A stretch of 64,000 nucleotides of DNA, taken from positions 62,001 to 126,000 of the forward strand of contig NZ_JBOBFT010000013.1 of NCBI RefSeq assembly GCF_050587525.1. Reading direction: 5' to 3'. A model generated the notes under the pieces. It did no database searches. It was not told the DNA's origin and was given only the letters and a program-made list of their open reading frames with translations. This stretch comes from Plantibacter sp050587525. Lineage in GTDB: Bacteria; Actinomycetota; Actinomycetes; Actinomycetales; Microbacteriaceae. This document shows, piece after piece, positions 29,460-38,436 of this stretch; the stretch's first letter is position 1; every line of letters begins with the position of its first letter. Made by a program: the position numbers and the translations under genes.

Positions 29460-30161
29460 ATGAGCGACCTGTACGAATACGGCACCGACGTGACCGAGCT
29501 GGTGAGACGCTACCGAGCGCTCTACTCCGGCGCGATCTACGACGTCCTCGACGGCCTCGGCCTCCCGAACCAGGCTCTCGCGACCGACATCAAGCCGATC
29601 CGCCAGGACATGGTCATCGCCGGACCCGCGTTCACGGTCAAGGGCATCCCCGACACCGCGGGCGACCCCGACCTCCGCGACCGCCGCATCCACCTCTTCA
29701 ACGACATGCGGGCGACGGGCGTTCCACTCATCGACGTCCGTGATTGCAGCTTCGACACCCAGGTGGCGCACTACGGCGAGATGAACGCGACGGTCGGCGC
29801 ATCGTGCGGTGTCGTCGGCGCAGTCGTGGACGGCGGATCACGGGACACGAAGTTTCTGCTCGACCGCGACTTCCCCGTCATGGCCAGATACCTGACGCCG
29901 GTGGAGGCGTACATGCGGTGGAGCTACTACGAGTGGCAGCAGCAGATCGCCCTCCGAGGAGCGCTTTCGAGCGTCGTCGCTGTGCACCCTGGCGACTTCA
30001 TCATGGGCGACCTCGACGGCGCCGTCGTGATCCCGCGCGAGCTCGTGGTCGAGGTGGTCGTCAAGACCGAGGAGCTCATCACGACCGAGAACAGTGCCCG
30101 TCGCGACTTCGAGAGCGGCATGGATCCGGTCGAGGTCTACAAGAAGTACGGGCGGCTGTGA
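29460..30161 (+). CDS. RraA-like family protein (4-hydroxy-4-methyl-2-oxoglutarate aldolase-like)
   Basis: A 233-residue RraA/HMG-aldolase-fold protein. The family signature GAVVDGGSRDTKFLLDRDFPV contains the arginine-aspartate pair that contacts pyruvate and the metal. The YSGAIYDVLDGLGLPNQAL and PGDFIMGDLDGAVVIPRELV segments are also conserved. Family members cleave 4-hydroxy-2-oxo acids to pyruvate. In sugar-acid clusters they may act on the keto-acid formed from the sugar acid. I take the ATG at 29460 (GAAGGAA upstream); upstream codons form a low-complexity leader. Confidence 0.85.
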   Translation: MSDLYEYGTDVTELVRRYRALYSGAIYDVLDGLGLPNQALATDIKPIRQDMVIAGPAFTVKGIPDTAGDPDLRDRRIHLFNDMRATGVPLIDVRDCSFDTQVAHYGEMNATVGASCGVVGAVVDGGSRDTKFLLDRDFPVMARYLTPVEAYMRWSYYEWQQQIALRGALSSVVAVHPGDFIMGDLDGAVVIPRELVVEVVVKTEELITTENSARRDFESGMDPVEVYKKYGRL

Positions 30162-30195
30162 TGACGAGCACCCGCGACGACCAGGAGGTCCTGCC

Positions 30196-31176
30196 ATGAA
30201 GATCGCCGAATACGTCCGTCTGGATCAGCCGAAGCTCATGCGGCTACTCCGCCAGATCGGGGTCGACCACGCCGTCCTGCGCCTCCCGGAGCTCCCCGAC
30301 GGAACGATGCCGGGCGACTTCCGGGCAGTGGAGGCCGCCGTCGCCGAAGTGCGTGAAGCCGGCTTCACCGTCGAGGTCATCGAACCGCTGCCGCCCTTCG
30401 AGCGGGTGAAGCAGGGACTCCCGGGACGCGACGAGGAGATCGATCGCATCCACGACCTCATCCGGACGATGGAGCGCCTCGAGATCCCCGTGCTCTGCCA
30501 CAACTTCATGGCGGCGTTCGGCTGGGGCCGGACGCGGTGGGCGGAACAGGGCCGCGGCGGTGCACTCGTCACGGGATTCGACGTGCACGACCTCGACGCG
30601 CTCCCGCAGCACCCCGAGACGATCTCCGCGGAGCAGATGTGGGCGAACTACGAGTACTTCGTGCGCGCCGTCGTCCCCGTCGCGGAACAGCACGGCATCC
30701 AGTTGGCCCTCCATCCGGACGATCCGCCCGTCTCCACCTATCGCGGCGTCGCCCGCATCATGACGTCGCCGGACGCGATCGAACGGGCGATGTCGCTGAG
30801 CGACAGTCCGGCGCAGGGCCTCGCCTTCTGCCAGGGCACGTTCTCGACGATGGGCGCCGACGTCCCGGCCTCGATCCACCGGTTCGCCGACCGCATCCGC
30901 TTCGTCCACTTCCGCGACGTCCTCGGCTCCCCCGAGGCGTTCACGGAGACCTTCCACGACGAAGGGCAGACCGACATGGCCGCTGCGATGGCCGCGTACG
31001 CCGCGATCGGCTACGACGGGCCCATGCGCTCCGACCACGTGCCGACCCTCGCCGGCGAGGACAACACCTTCCCGGGCTACGAGATCCTCGGGAGGCTCTA
31101 CGCGGTCGGCTACATGCGCGGGCTCTGGGAGTCGGCCGTCGCGGGCCGGACCGCGCCTCTGGCGGTGGCCGAATGA
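30196..31176 (+). CDS. uxuA: Mannonate dehydratase-like protein
   Basis: A 326-residue protein of the UxuA family, which dehydrates D-mannonate to 2-keto-3-deoxygluconate in the glucuronate pathway. Recognisable conserved blocks are VLCHNFMAAF, LHPDDPP, LAFCQGTFSTMG, RFVHFRDV and MRSDHVPTLAGE, which hold metal and substrate ligands. It is shorter than the usual 350-400 residues, so a related sugar-acid dehydratase is possible. AGGAGG precedes the ATG. It is the last gene of the catabolic operon and ties the locus to uronic acids. Confidence 0.85.
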   Translation: MKIAEYVRLDQPKLMRLLRQIGVDHAVLRLPELPDGTMPGDFRAVEAAVAEVREAGFTVEVIEPLPPFERVKQGLPGRDEEIDRIHDLIRTMERLEIPVLCHNFMAAFGWGRTRWAEQGRGGALVTGFDVHDLDALPQHPETISAEQMWANYEYFVRAVVPVAEQHGIQLALHPDDPPVSTYRGVARIMTSPDAIERAMSLSDSPAQGLAFCQGTFSTMGADVPASIHRFADRIRFVHFRDVLGSPEAFTETFHDEGQTDMAAAMAAYAAIGYDGPMRSDHVPTLAGEDNTFPGYEILGRLYAVGYMRGLWESAVAGRTAPLAVAE

Positions 31177-31229
31177 TGCCGCGCGCGAGCCCCTGACAGG
31201 GCCGAAACTCGTCCACCAGACGCTCGCAG

Positions 31230-31259
31230 GGCGCCGGGCGCTCCGTCGCGCCCGGCGCC
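31230..31259 (+). terminator. Hairpin terminator after the uxuA-like gene
   Basis: GGCGCCGGGCG (31230-31240) pairs perfectly with 31249-31259 around an 8-base loop, 54 bases after the stop. There is no T run, as is common in GC-rich actinobacteria. Confidence 0.7.
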
Positions 31260-31293
31260 GCCCACCCGCCCGAAATCCGCGGAATTCCGGCTC

Positions 31294-31352
31294 TTGACGG
31301 GGCGGCACCGCATGTGTCTAGGATGTGCGAACGGTTTGTGTAACCGGTCACA
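31294..31352 (+). promoter_or_regulatory. Promoter and LacI-type operator of the sugar importer operon
   Basis: TTGACG (31294-31299) and TAGGAT (31319-31324) are promoter-like elements 19 bases apart. Just downstream, TGTAACCGGTCACA (31339-31352) is a near-perfect palindrome of the TGT-N-ACCGGT-N-ACA kind bound by LacI-family repressors. The LacI-family gene at 35266 in the same operon is the obvious candidate. The permease ATG follows at 31454. Confidence 0.65.
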
Positions 31353-31453
31353 CATTCGCCGGCGCACCGTCAGGGCTCCGCCGACGCACAGCCCACCACC
31401 TCCATCGGATCAGCACCGATCCGATCTCAGCAACGAAGCTCGAGAGGAAGCCG

Positions 31454-32458
31454 ATGACCACCGACCTCGCCGCGACCCGTCCCAGACGGCAAGAGCGCAC
31501 GGTCCCGCCCACCGGCCGGATCACCCCGGGCCGGCCCGCCACGACGCGAACCGGCCGCTGGGCCAGATGGCGCGACAAGACCACCCTGCTCGCCTTCGCC
31601 CTCCCCGGGATGGCCGTACTCCTGGCCTTCCACTACGTGCCGTTGTTCGGCAACGTCATCGCGTTCAAGGACTACCTGCCGTTCCTCGGCGTCTGGGAGT
31701 CCGACTGGTCCGGGTTCGATAATTTCCGCGTCATCTTCGACGGCGACCCCGCGTTCCTCAACGCGCTCAAGAACACGCTCATCATCACGGGCGTCCAGAC
31801 CCTCCTGGTCTTCCCGCTCCCCATCGTGCTGGCGCTGCTGCTCAACTCGCTCATCTCCGAGCGGTGGAAGCGCATCGTCCAGTCGATCACCTACCTCCCC
31901 CACTTCCTGTCGTGGGTCTTCATCGTCGCGCTCTTCCAGCAGTTCCTCGGCGGGGCGGGCTTCATCAGCACCTTCATCCGCCAGCACGGCGGCGAGGGCC
32001 TCAACATCATCGGCAACGCGGACGCCTTCATCGCGCTCATCACCTCGCAGGTGATCTGGAAGGACACGGGCTGGGCGACCATCCTGTTCCTCGCTGCCCT
32101 GTCCCAGATCGACACCTCGCTCTACGAGGCGTCCGCCGTGGACGGGGCCTCCCGCTGGCGGCAGATGTGGCACGTGACCCTCCCGGGGCTCACGGGCGTC
32201 ATCATCCTGCTGTTCATCCTGCGGCTCGGCGACGCCCTGAGCGTCGGCTTCGAGCAGATCATCCTCCAGCAGCCGGCGGTCGGCCTCCGAGCGTCCGAGG
32301 TGCTCGACACCTACGTCTACAACCAGGGCATCATCGGCGGCGACTGGGGGGTCGCGGCCGCGGTCGGGCTCGTCAGAGGGCTCGTCGGCGTGATCCTCGT
32401 CTTCGGCGCCAACAAGATCGCCCACCTCTTCGGCCAGCCGGGGGTGTACCAGCGATGA
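31454..32458 (+). CDS. Oligosaccharide ABC transporter permease, LplB-like
   Basis: A 334-residue permease of the CUT1 group. After a basic N-terminal tail come six hydrophobic helices, including LAFALPGMAVLLAFHYVPLFGNVIAFKDY, which is typical of LplB/YteP proteins. The EAA loop is YEASAVDGASRWRQMWHVTLPGL. It forms the channel with the following gene product and imports oligosaccharides. No ATPase is encoded here, so a shared MsmX/UgpC-type ATPase elsewhere must energise it. GAGAGGAAG precedes the ATG. Confidence 0.92.
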   Translation: MTTDLAATRPRRQERTVPPTGRITPGRPATTRTGRWARWRDKTTLLAFALPGMAVLLAFHYVPLFGNVIAFKDYLPFLGVWESDWSGFDNFRVIFDGDPAFLNALKNTLIITGVQTLLVFPLPIVLALLLNSLISERWKRIVQSITYLPHFLSWVFIVALFQQFLGGAGFISTFIRQHGGEGLNIIGNADAFIALITSQVIWKDTGWATILFLAALSQIDTSLYEASAVDGASRWRQMWHVTLPGLTGVIILLFILRLGDALSVGFEQIILQQPAVGLRASEVLDTYVYNQGIIGGDWGVAAAVGLVRGLVGVILVFGANKIAHLFGQPGVYQR

Positions 32459-33453
32459 CCACCATCACGAGGGGACCAGACATGACCACCCCGTCCCACG
32501 AACCGGACGACCGCGCAGCGAAGCGAACCGGCGCGGGAGGTCGGACGACGCTCGAACGGAAACGCCCGCGAAACCGCATCCAGGGCGGTCAGACACCGGC
32601 GCCCGTGCCCATGCGCATCCTCAAGGGCATCGTCCTCACGATCATCTGCGCGATCATCGTGATGCCGTTCGTCGGCATGATCGCCACCTCCGTCGCGCCC
32701 GCCGAACAGGTCATGAAGGCGAGCGGGCTCGTCTTCATCCCCGAGAGCATCGACTTCAGCGCCTACCAGGCGATCTTCGCCGGAGGCGTCGTGACGAGAT
32801 CGCTCGGCGTGAGCGTCTTCGTGACCCTCGTCGGCACGGCGATCGCACTGACGATCACCTCGCTCCTCGCCTACGCGCTCGCCAGGCCCCGCCTCCCCGG
32901 TCGCCGCACCTTCATGATCCTGCTGCTCGTGAGCCTCCTGTTCACACCAGGCATGATCCCCATGTACCTCGCCGTCAAGCAGTACGGGCTCATCGACAGC
33001 ATCTGGGCGCTCATCATCCCCGTGACCGTCAACGCGTTCAACGTCGTCGTCATGCGGGCCTTCTTCCAGGGCATCCCGCAGGAACTCATCGACTCAGCCC
33101 TGATCGACGGCGCGAGCGAATGGCAGATCTTCCGCCGCATCGTCCTCCCGCTCTCGAAGGCGATCATGGCGGTCATCGGCCTCTTCTACGCCGTCGGCTT
33201 CTGGAACTCGTTCTTCTCCGCACTGCTCTACATCAACGACCAGTCGATGTGGCCGCTCCAACTCGTCCTCCGGACGTTCGTGGTCAACGAGCAACCGCTC
33301 GCGCTCACGGACCTCCCGGCCGACCTCATCCCCGCCCAGCCGACCATCCAGATGGCCCTCCTCGTGATTGCGCTGCTCCCGATCGTCGTCGTGTACCCGT
33401 TCCTGCAGAAGCACTTCGCGAAGGGCGTCCTGACGGGCGCCGTCAAGGGCTGA
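32455..33453 (+). CDS. Oligosaccharide ABC transporter permease, YtcP/LplC-like
   Basis: A 332-residue CUT1 permease. Conserved features are a DFSAYQAIF loop, a LLVSLLFTPGMIPMYLAVKQYGLIDS helix pair and the EAA loop IDSALIDGASEWQIFRRIVLPLSKA. The ATG at 32455 overlaps the upstream stop (ATGA). An in-frame ATG at 32482, preceded by GAGGGG, would give a 323-residue protein without the first nine residues and is a real alternative. A basic, disordered N-terminal tail of about 55 residues precedes the first helix. Confidence 0.92.
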   Translation: MTTITRGPDMTTPSHEPDDRAAKRTGAGGRTTLERKRPRNRIQGGQTPAPVPMRILKGIVLTIICAIIVMPFVGMIATSVAPAEQVMKASGLVFIPESIDFSAYQAIFAGGVVTRSLGVSVFVTLVGTAIALTITSLLAYALARPRLPGRRTFMILLLVSLLFTPGMIPMYLAVKQYGLIDSIWALIIPVTVNAFNVVVMRAFFQGIPQELIDSALIDGASEWQIFRRIVLPLSKAIMAVIGLFYAVGFWNSFFSALLYINDQSMWPLQLVLRTFVVNEQPLALTDLPADLIPAQPTIQMALLVIALLPIVVVYPFLQKHFAKGVLTGAVKG

Positions 33454-33552
33454 GCAGCACCGCTGCCCAACACCCCTGCTCAGCGCCCCTGCCCATCGCC
33501 CCACGCACATCCACCAACCACGTTCCCGATTCACGGAGCAAAGGAGCTCACC

Positions 33553-35214
33553 ATGAACCCCGTCACCACCGGCACCGTCCCCGCAGCGTTCAGCCGTCGC
33601 GGCTTCCTCACCGCGAGCGTCGGCGCAGCAGCGCTCGGCGCCCTCGCACTCAGCGGCTGTGCCCCGACCGGAGGCGGCGCGGCCGGCGCGAGCGCGGGCC
33701 CCGGCGGACTCGTCCTGCCCACCTACGTGCCGTTCAACGGCCCGAAGCCCGACCTCCCCGGCACCGAGAAGGGCGTCAACGCGGCATACATCGCCTTCCC
33801 GGCGGCCGCCAGCCTCGTCGCGACGGTCAAGGGCACGCCCGGCGACGGCGACCCCATCACCGCGATGACCCAGTGGTGGGCGTCCGCGAAACCCGGCATG
33901 GCCTCGAACTCCTATTGGAAGGCGCTCAACGAACGCCTCGGCGGCACCTTCGACGTCCAGCTCGTGCCCGGGCCCGACTACACGGCGAAATTCGCGACCA
34001 CGATCGCCGGAGGCAAGCTGCCGGACCTCTTCACGATCGTGCCGCAGCCGCAGCTCCCCCGCCTCCTGCAGTCGCAGGCCGTCGACCTCACCGAGTACCT
34101 GAGCGGCGACGCCGTCAAGGCCTACCCGAACATCGCCAATCAGCCGACCGACGCCTGGAACGGCGCCATCCACAACGGCAGGATCTACTCGATCCCCGTC
34201 TCGCGCGGCATCCTCCCGACCGTCATCCTCTTCACCCGCTCCGACCTGCTCGCCGAGAAGGGCATCACGCCGGAGGTGTCGAGCTTCGACGAGTTCCTCG
34301 AACTGTGCGTGGAGATCAACGACCCCGCCAACGGGCGCTGGGCGCTCGCGAACTTCCCCTCCGACTACCTGCAGCAGATGCTCGGCATCCCGAACGGCTG
34401 GTCCGAGAAGAACGGCAAACTGACGAGTGCGTGGGAGTACGAGGAGCAGGAAGCGGCGCTCGACGCCGGCATCCGCCTCATCAAGGCGGGAGTCCTCCAC
34501 CCCGACGCGTTCACGAACACGGCGTGGAAGGAACGCTTCTACAACGGGCAGGCCTACTTCGCGCGCGACAGCCTGTCCGCCTGGACGCCCTACTACAGCC
34601 AGTTCGCGACCGCGTACCCGGAGCAGGCGGACACGTTCTCGATCACCGGGCTCAAGACGCCCGGCTTCGAATCCGGGGTCACGCCCTCCGCCTGGCGCGG
34701 GCCGTCGATGTCCGTCGCAGCCGGCATCGGCAAGGCGTCGAAGGACCGCGTGGAGACGATCTTGAGGGTCGTCGACTACCTCGCGGCACCCTTCGGATCG
34801 ACCGAGGAACTCTTCCTCCGCCGCGGCGTGGAAGGCGAGCACTTCACCTGGAAGGACGGCAACCCGACCTTCACCGACCTCGGGACGGCCGAGCAGTTCC
34901 AGCCGACCGACCTCGCCGCCGGGCCGTACGTCATCTACAACACGCAGTACCCCGAGGGTGTGAAGGGCCTGCACTCCTTCCAGGAGTATCTCGCCGAGTT
35001 CGCCCAGTTCAACCCGACGAACTACCTCGACTCCGCGGCCTTCCACAAGTCGAACGGCGCCCTCACGACGCAGATGACCGACACGTTCAACGAGATCGTG
35101 CAGGGACGCCAACCCATCGGCACCTGGAAGGACGCCGTCGCGAGCTGGAAGTCCGGCGGCGGCAACCAGATGCGCACCGAGTTCCAGGCCGCGCTGGCCA
35201 AGCGGGACAAGTAA
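33553..35214 (+). CDS. Oligosaccharide ABC transporter substrate-binding lipoprotein (LplA-like), copy 2
   Basis: A 553-residue binding lipoprotein. SRRGFLTASVGAAALGALALSGC holds a twin-arginine-like motif and a lipobox ending in the cysteine near residue 36. The mature protein matches LplA/YtcQ-type oligosaccharide binders and is paralogous to the protein at 20578 (shared TPGDG, YTAKFATTIAGGKLPDLFTI and RWALANFPSDY blocks). It follows its permease pair by about 100 bases, with AAGGAG before the ATG. It is the dedicated binding subunit of this importer. Confidence 0.92.
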   Translation: MNPVTTGTVPAAFSRRGFLTASVGAAALGALALSGCAPTGGGAAGASAGPGGLVLPTYVPFNGPKPDLPGTEKGVNAAYIAFPAAASLVATVKGTPGDGDPITAMTQWWASAKPGMASNSYWKALNERLGGTFDVQLVPGPDYTAKFATTIAGGKLPDLFTIVPQPQLPRLLQSQAVDLTEYLSGDAVKAYPNIANQPTDAWNGAIHNGRIYSIPVSRGILPTVILFTRSDLLAEKGITPEVSSFDEFLELCVEINDPANGRWALANFPSDYLQQMLGIPNGWSEKNGKLTSAWEYEEQEAALDAGIRLIKAGVLHPDAFTNTAWKERFYNGQAYFARDSLSAWTPYYSQFATAYPEQADTFSITGLKTPGFESGVTPSAWRGPSMSVAAGIGKASKDRVETILRVVDYLAAPFGSTEELFLRRGVEGEHFTWKDGNPTFTDLGTAEQFQPTDLAAGPYVIYNTQYPEGVKGLHSFQEYLAEFAQFNPTNYLDSAAFHKSNGALTTQMTDTFNEIVQGRQPIGTWKDAVASWKSGGGNQMRTEFQAALAKRDK

Positions 35215-35265
35215 CGCGTCGCCGCAGTACCGTCGCTTCACGCACCCACGGAAGGGGATCACACC

Positions 35266-36264
35266 ATGGTGACCATGTACGACGTCGCTCGCGCGGCAGG
35301 GCTCTCGATCGGAACCGTCTCACGCTTCGTGAACGGCAACGGCTACGTGTCCGCCGCATCGGAGGAGGCGATCCGCGCCGCCATCGCCGCGACGGGGTAC
35401 GTGCCGAACAACGCGGCCCGGAGCCTCACGACGAAACGCTCCGGACTTATCGGCTTCATCACGAGCGACCTCATCAACCCCTTCACAGCGCTCCTCGCTC
35501 AGAGCATGGCGCTCCGCGCGAGCGAGTCCGGTCACAGCGTGCTGACGGCGGTCACGGACGGCGACGAGGCTCGCGCCCTCGAGGTCATCACGGCCCTCCG
35601 AGGCCAACAGGTCGACGGGCTCGTCGTGACCCCGCCGGAGTCGGCGGCCGTGAACGCCTACCTCGAGACCATCACGGGATCCGGCACCCCCGTGGTCCTC
35701 GTCGGCATGGAGCTCGACACCCCGGCCGACCGGGTGTCGTCCGACACGTACGGGGGCGCGAAGGCCGCCGTCGAGCACCTGCTCCGGCTCGGGCACACCC
35801 GCATCGCCTTCGTCAGCAGGGCACCAGCGGAATCATTCGCCCGCGGACGGTACCGGGGCTACTGCGACGCGTTGGCGGAACACGGCATCACGGTCGATCC
35901 GCAGCTCGTCTTCGGACTCGACGACACCGCTTCGGCGCTCGGCGATGCGACGGGCCTGGCGCTGGAGCGGGCGACGGCCGTCTTCGCGGTCAACGACCTC
36001 GTCGCACTCGGCGTCGCCCAGGAGGCGCACCGGCGCGGGCGACGCGTGCCGGAAGACCTCTCGGTCGTCGGCTTCGACGACATCGCCCTCGCCGGCGTCT
36101 CCTCCCCGCCCCTCACCACCGTCCGCCAACCCACCGAGGAGATGGGCCAGTCGGTCATCGACCTCCTCCTCGCCAGACTCGCCGACCCGTCGATCCCGGC
36201 GAGCGCGACCCGTCACGACTGCTCGCTCGTCGTGCGCGGTTCGACCGCTCCGCCGCGTCCGTGA
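35266..36264 (+). CDS. LacI-family transcriptional regulator
   Basis: A 332-residue LacI/GalR regulator. The N-terminal helix-turn-helix is MYDVARAAGLSIGTVSRFVNGNGYVS, the hinge helix is NNAARSLTT, and the rest is a ligand-binding domain (GLIGFITSDLINPF, HTRIAFVSRAPAESFARGRYRGY, FAVNDLVALGVAQEAHRRGRRVPEDLSVVGFDDI). It probably controls the importer operon through the palindrome at 31339-31352. Its TGA overlaps an in-frame GTG (36261) that opens the frame of the next gene through the hexanucleotide repeat. Confidence 0.93.
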   Translation: MVTMYDVARAAGLSIGTVSRFVNGNGYVSAASEEAIRAAIAATGYVPNNAARSLTTKRSGLIGFITSDLINPFTALLAQSMALRASESGHSVLTAVTDGDEARALEVITALRGQQVDGLVVTPPESAAVNAYLETITGSGTPVVLVGMELDTPADRVSSDTYGGAKAAVEHLLRLGHTRIAFVSRAPAESFARGRYRGYCDALAEHGITVDPQLVFGLDDTASALGDATGLALERATAVFAVNDLVALGVAQEAHRRGRRVPEDLSVVGFDDIALAGVSSPPLTTVRQPTEEMGQSVIDLLLARLADPSIPASATRHDCSLVVRGSTAPPRP

Positions 36265-36290
36265 ACCGCGCACCGCTCCATCCGCAGTCC

Positions 36291-36415
36291 TCAGCATCAG
36301 CATCAGCATCAGCATCAGCATCAGCATCAGCATCAGCATCAGCATCAGCATCAGCATCAGCATCAGCATCAGCATCAGCATCAGCATCAGCATCAGCATC
36401 AGCGTCAGCATCAGC
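36291..36415 (+). repeat. (TCAGCA)n hexanucleotide tandem repeat, about 21 copies
   Basis: Eighteen perfect TCAGCA units run from 36291 to 36398, then TCAGCG, TCAGCA and a partial TCAGC. The tract lies between the LacI stop and the start of the ADP-ribosylglycohydrolase-family gene. It is about 50 percent GC, far below the surroundings. In the downstream gene's frame it reads (Ser-Ala)n without a stop. Confidence 0.97.
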
Positions 36416-36452
36416 CGATCCACACCAGACCTCGAACGAAGGAACCAGTTCC

Positions 36453-38375
36453 ATGCTCAAGCTCGATCTCCGCGGCTCCACGTACACCGACAAGCTCCTC
36501 GGCTGTTGGATGGGCAAGAACGCCGGCGGCACGCTCGGCGCCCCGCTCGAAGAGGGCTGGGGGCGCGACGAGCCCTTCGACATCGACTGGTACCCGAAGC
36601 TGGAGACCGGCGGGATCCCCAACGACGACCTCGAGATGCAGCTCATCTGGCTCGCGGCGCTCAAACAGGTCGGTCCTGGGCTCACCGCTCGCGACCTCGC
36701 CCCGTACTGGCTCGACCACATCGGCTACAACTGGGACGAGTACGGGCTCTCGAAGGCGAACCTCCGTCTCGGCCTCGTCCCGCCCGTGAGCGGCTCGTTC
36801 AACAACTGGTTCCTGCACTGCATGGGCAGCCCCATCCGTTCGGAACTGTGGGCATGCGTCGCCCCCGGCCACCCGCGCATCGCCGCACGCTACGCCTACG
36901 AGGACGCCATCTGCGATCACGCCGGAGGCGAGGGCGTCTACGGCGAACTGTTCAACGTCGCGATGCAGGCCGCCGCGTTCGTCGTCGACGACCACGAACA
37001 ACTCCTCGACATCGGGCTCTCCTACGTGCCGGAGGACTCCCAGACCGCTCGCGCCGTGCGAGCCGCGCGCGACGCGCATCGTGCGGGCCTCACCTGGCAG
37101 GAGGCTCGGAAGCGCGTCATCGCGACCTCCGAGGTGCGGATCGCCCAGTACTCGCCCTTCAACATCGGCTTCCAGGTGGTCGGGCTCCTCTACGGCGCAG
37201 ACTTCGGCGACGCCATCTGCACGACAGTGAACTGCGGCTACGACACCGACTCGTCCGGTGCGAGCATCGGGAGCCTGTGGGGCATCATCGCGGGACAGTC
37301 GCGGCTCCCCCAGAAGTGGATCGAACCGTTCGGCATCGAGATCGCGACGAACGAGGACTGGCACGGCGTCCGCCACATGTCCGACGGGAGCACGCCGATC
37401 CCCGAGACCCTGCCGGAGCTCATCGACGACCTGCGGGTGGAGACGGACCGGGTCCTCGCCCACCACGGCGTCACACCGGCGGGAGGCGTCGTCGAGGTCT
37501 CGCTCGAGAGCCTCTACGCCGACGACTCGATCCGCGAGCTGTGGACGCGCTCGGTGACCGAGGTCCGCTACGACTTCCCCGAGTACAGCGTCACGGTCGA
37601 CTACGGCGGGGATCCGATCATCGCCCCCGGCCGTACGATCACCGTCGTCGCGACCGTGCACAACCCGCACCCCGACGCCGTGACCGGTTCCCTGCGCTGG
37701 ATCCTGCCTGAGGGCTGGCCCGCCGTCGCCGTGGAACGGTTCCAGATCGCGGCGAGCGCCTCGGTCTCGCTCGACATCGCCATCACGGCTCCAGACCAGC
37801 CCGTCGACGACCGCAACGTCCTGTACCTGGCGGCCGAACTCGACGAGTACCCGGCCGAGCCGGCCGTTCCGTTCGTCCTCGTCGGCGCGCCGCTGTGGGA
37901 GCTCGCAGAGGCCCCCGCCGAGAGCGATGGAACCGCCTACCCGAACGTCGACGAACTCGACTGGGAACGTCTCTACGGATCGGGCAACCGCTCGCCCCTG
38001 CACACGCTCAGCGGTCGCGGCGGCCGGGTGTACCTGCGCACGTTCCTGCAGTCGCCCGTGGACGAGCTGGTGCGGGTCGGCGTCGACTCGACCGTGCCGA
38101 ACACCGTCTGGCTCGACGGCGTGCAGATCGACCAGGCCAATCAGACGATCGAGCCGAAGCTGCTGCGTCCGAACTTCAGCGCTCGGTACTCCGCGTACGA
38201 GCTCACGGCGGGGTGGCACGAGGTCCTCGTCGAGTTCACGCTCGATGGCGACGACGGTCTGGCCGACGCGTACCTGCTGCTCGCCTCCGCCGATCGGCTC
38301 GTCACGCCCAACGTCGCGATCGGACGCACGCGCGTCCCGGTCCCGGTCGAGGCGCTCGTCTCGGCCGAGCGCTGA
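36453..38375 (+). CDS. ADP-ribosylglycohydrolase-family protein with C-terminal beta-rich extension
   Basis: A 640-residue protein. Residues 1 to about 345 are an ADP-ribosylglycohydrolase (DraG-like) domain. GCWMGKNAGGTLGAPLEEGWG is at the N-terminus, NDDLEMQLIW is the metal/ribose motif, and GYDTDSSGASIGSLWG carries the paired metal-binding aspartates. The C-terminal 290 residues are beta-rich and include an NVLYLAAELDEYP stretch and a VSTVPNTVWLDGVQI-like lectin region. Family members in sugar clusters may remove ADP-ribose-like or ribosyl groups; the substrate here is unknown. AAGGA precedes the ATG at 36453. A GTG at 36261 would add 64 residues including the Ser-Ala repeat. Confidence 0.82.
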   Translation: MLKLDLRGSTYTDKLLGCWMGKNAGGTLGAPLEEGWGRDEPFDIDWYPKLETGGIPNDDLEMQLIWLAALKQVGPGLTARDLAPYWLDHIGYNWDEYGLSKANLRLGLVPPVSGSFNNWFLHCMGSPIRSELWACVAPGHPRIAARYAYEDAICDHAGGEGVYGELFNVAMQAAAFVVDDHEQLLDIGLSYVPEDSQTARAVRAARDAHRAGLTWQEARKRVIATSEVRIAQYSPFNIGFQVVGLLYGADFGDAICTTVNCGYDTDSSGASIGSLWGIIAGQSRLPQKWIEPFGIEIATNEDWHGVRHMSDGSTPIPETLPELIDDLRVETDRVLAHHGVTPAGGVVEVSLESLYADDSIRELWTRSVTEVRYDFPEYSVTVDYGGDPIIAPGRTITVVATVHNPHPDAVTGSLRWILPEGWPAVAVERFQIAASASVSLDIAITAPDQPVDDRNVLYLAAELDEYPAEPAVPFVLVGAPLWELAEAPAESDGTAYPNVDELDWERLYGSGNRSPLHTLSGRGGRVYLRTFLQSPVDELVRVGVDSTVPNTVWLDGVQIDQANQTIEPKLLRPNFSARYSAYELTAGWHEVLVEFTLDGDDGLADAYLLLASADRLVTPNVAIGRTRVPVPVEALVSAER

Positions 38376-38436
38376 ACTCCCCCAGCACCGACACCCGTCC
38401 ACCCAGCACCGACACCTGTTCAAAGGAGAACACCGC

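Noticed and set aside
35833..36423. Minus-strand open frame rich in Met-Leu repeats across the hexanucleotide tract
   Set aside because: It arises only because the TCAGCA repeat lacks stops on either strand. It overlaps the LacI gene antisense and has no ribosome-binding site.
33120..36450. Very long plus-strand open frame upstream of the ADP-ribosylglycohydrolase gene
   Set aside because: It is a shadow of the permease, binding-protein and LacI genes in another frame. Only the part from 36261 is kept as a possible alternative start.
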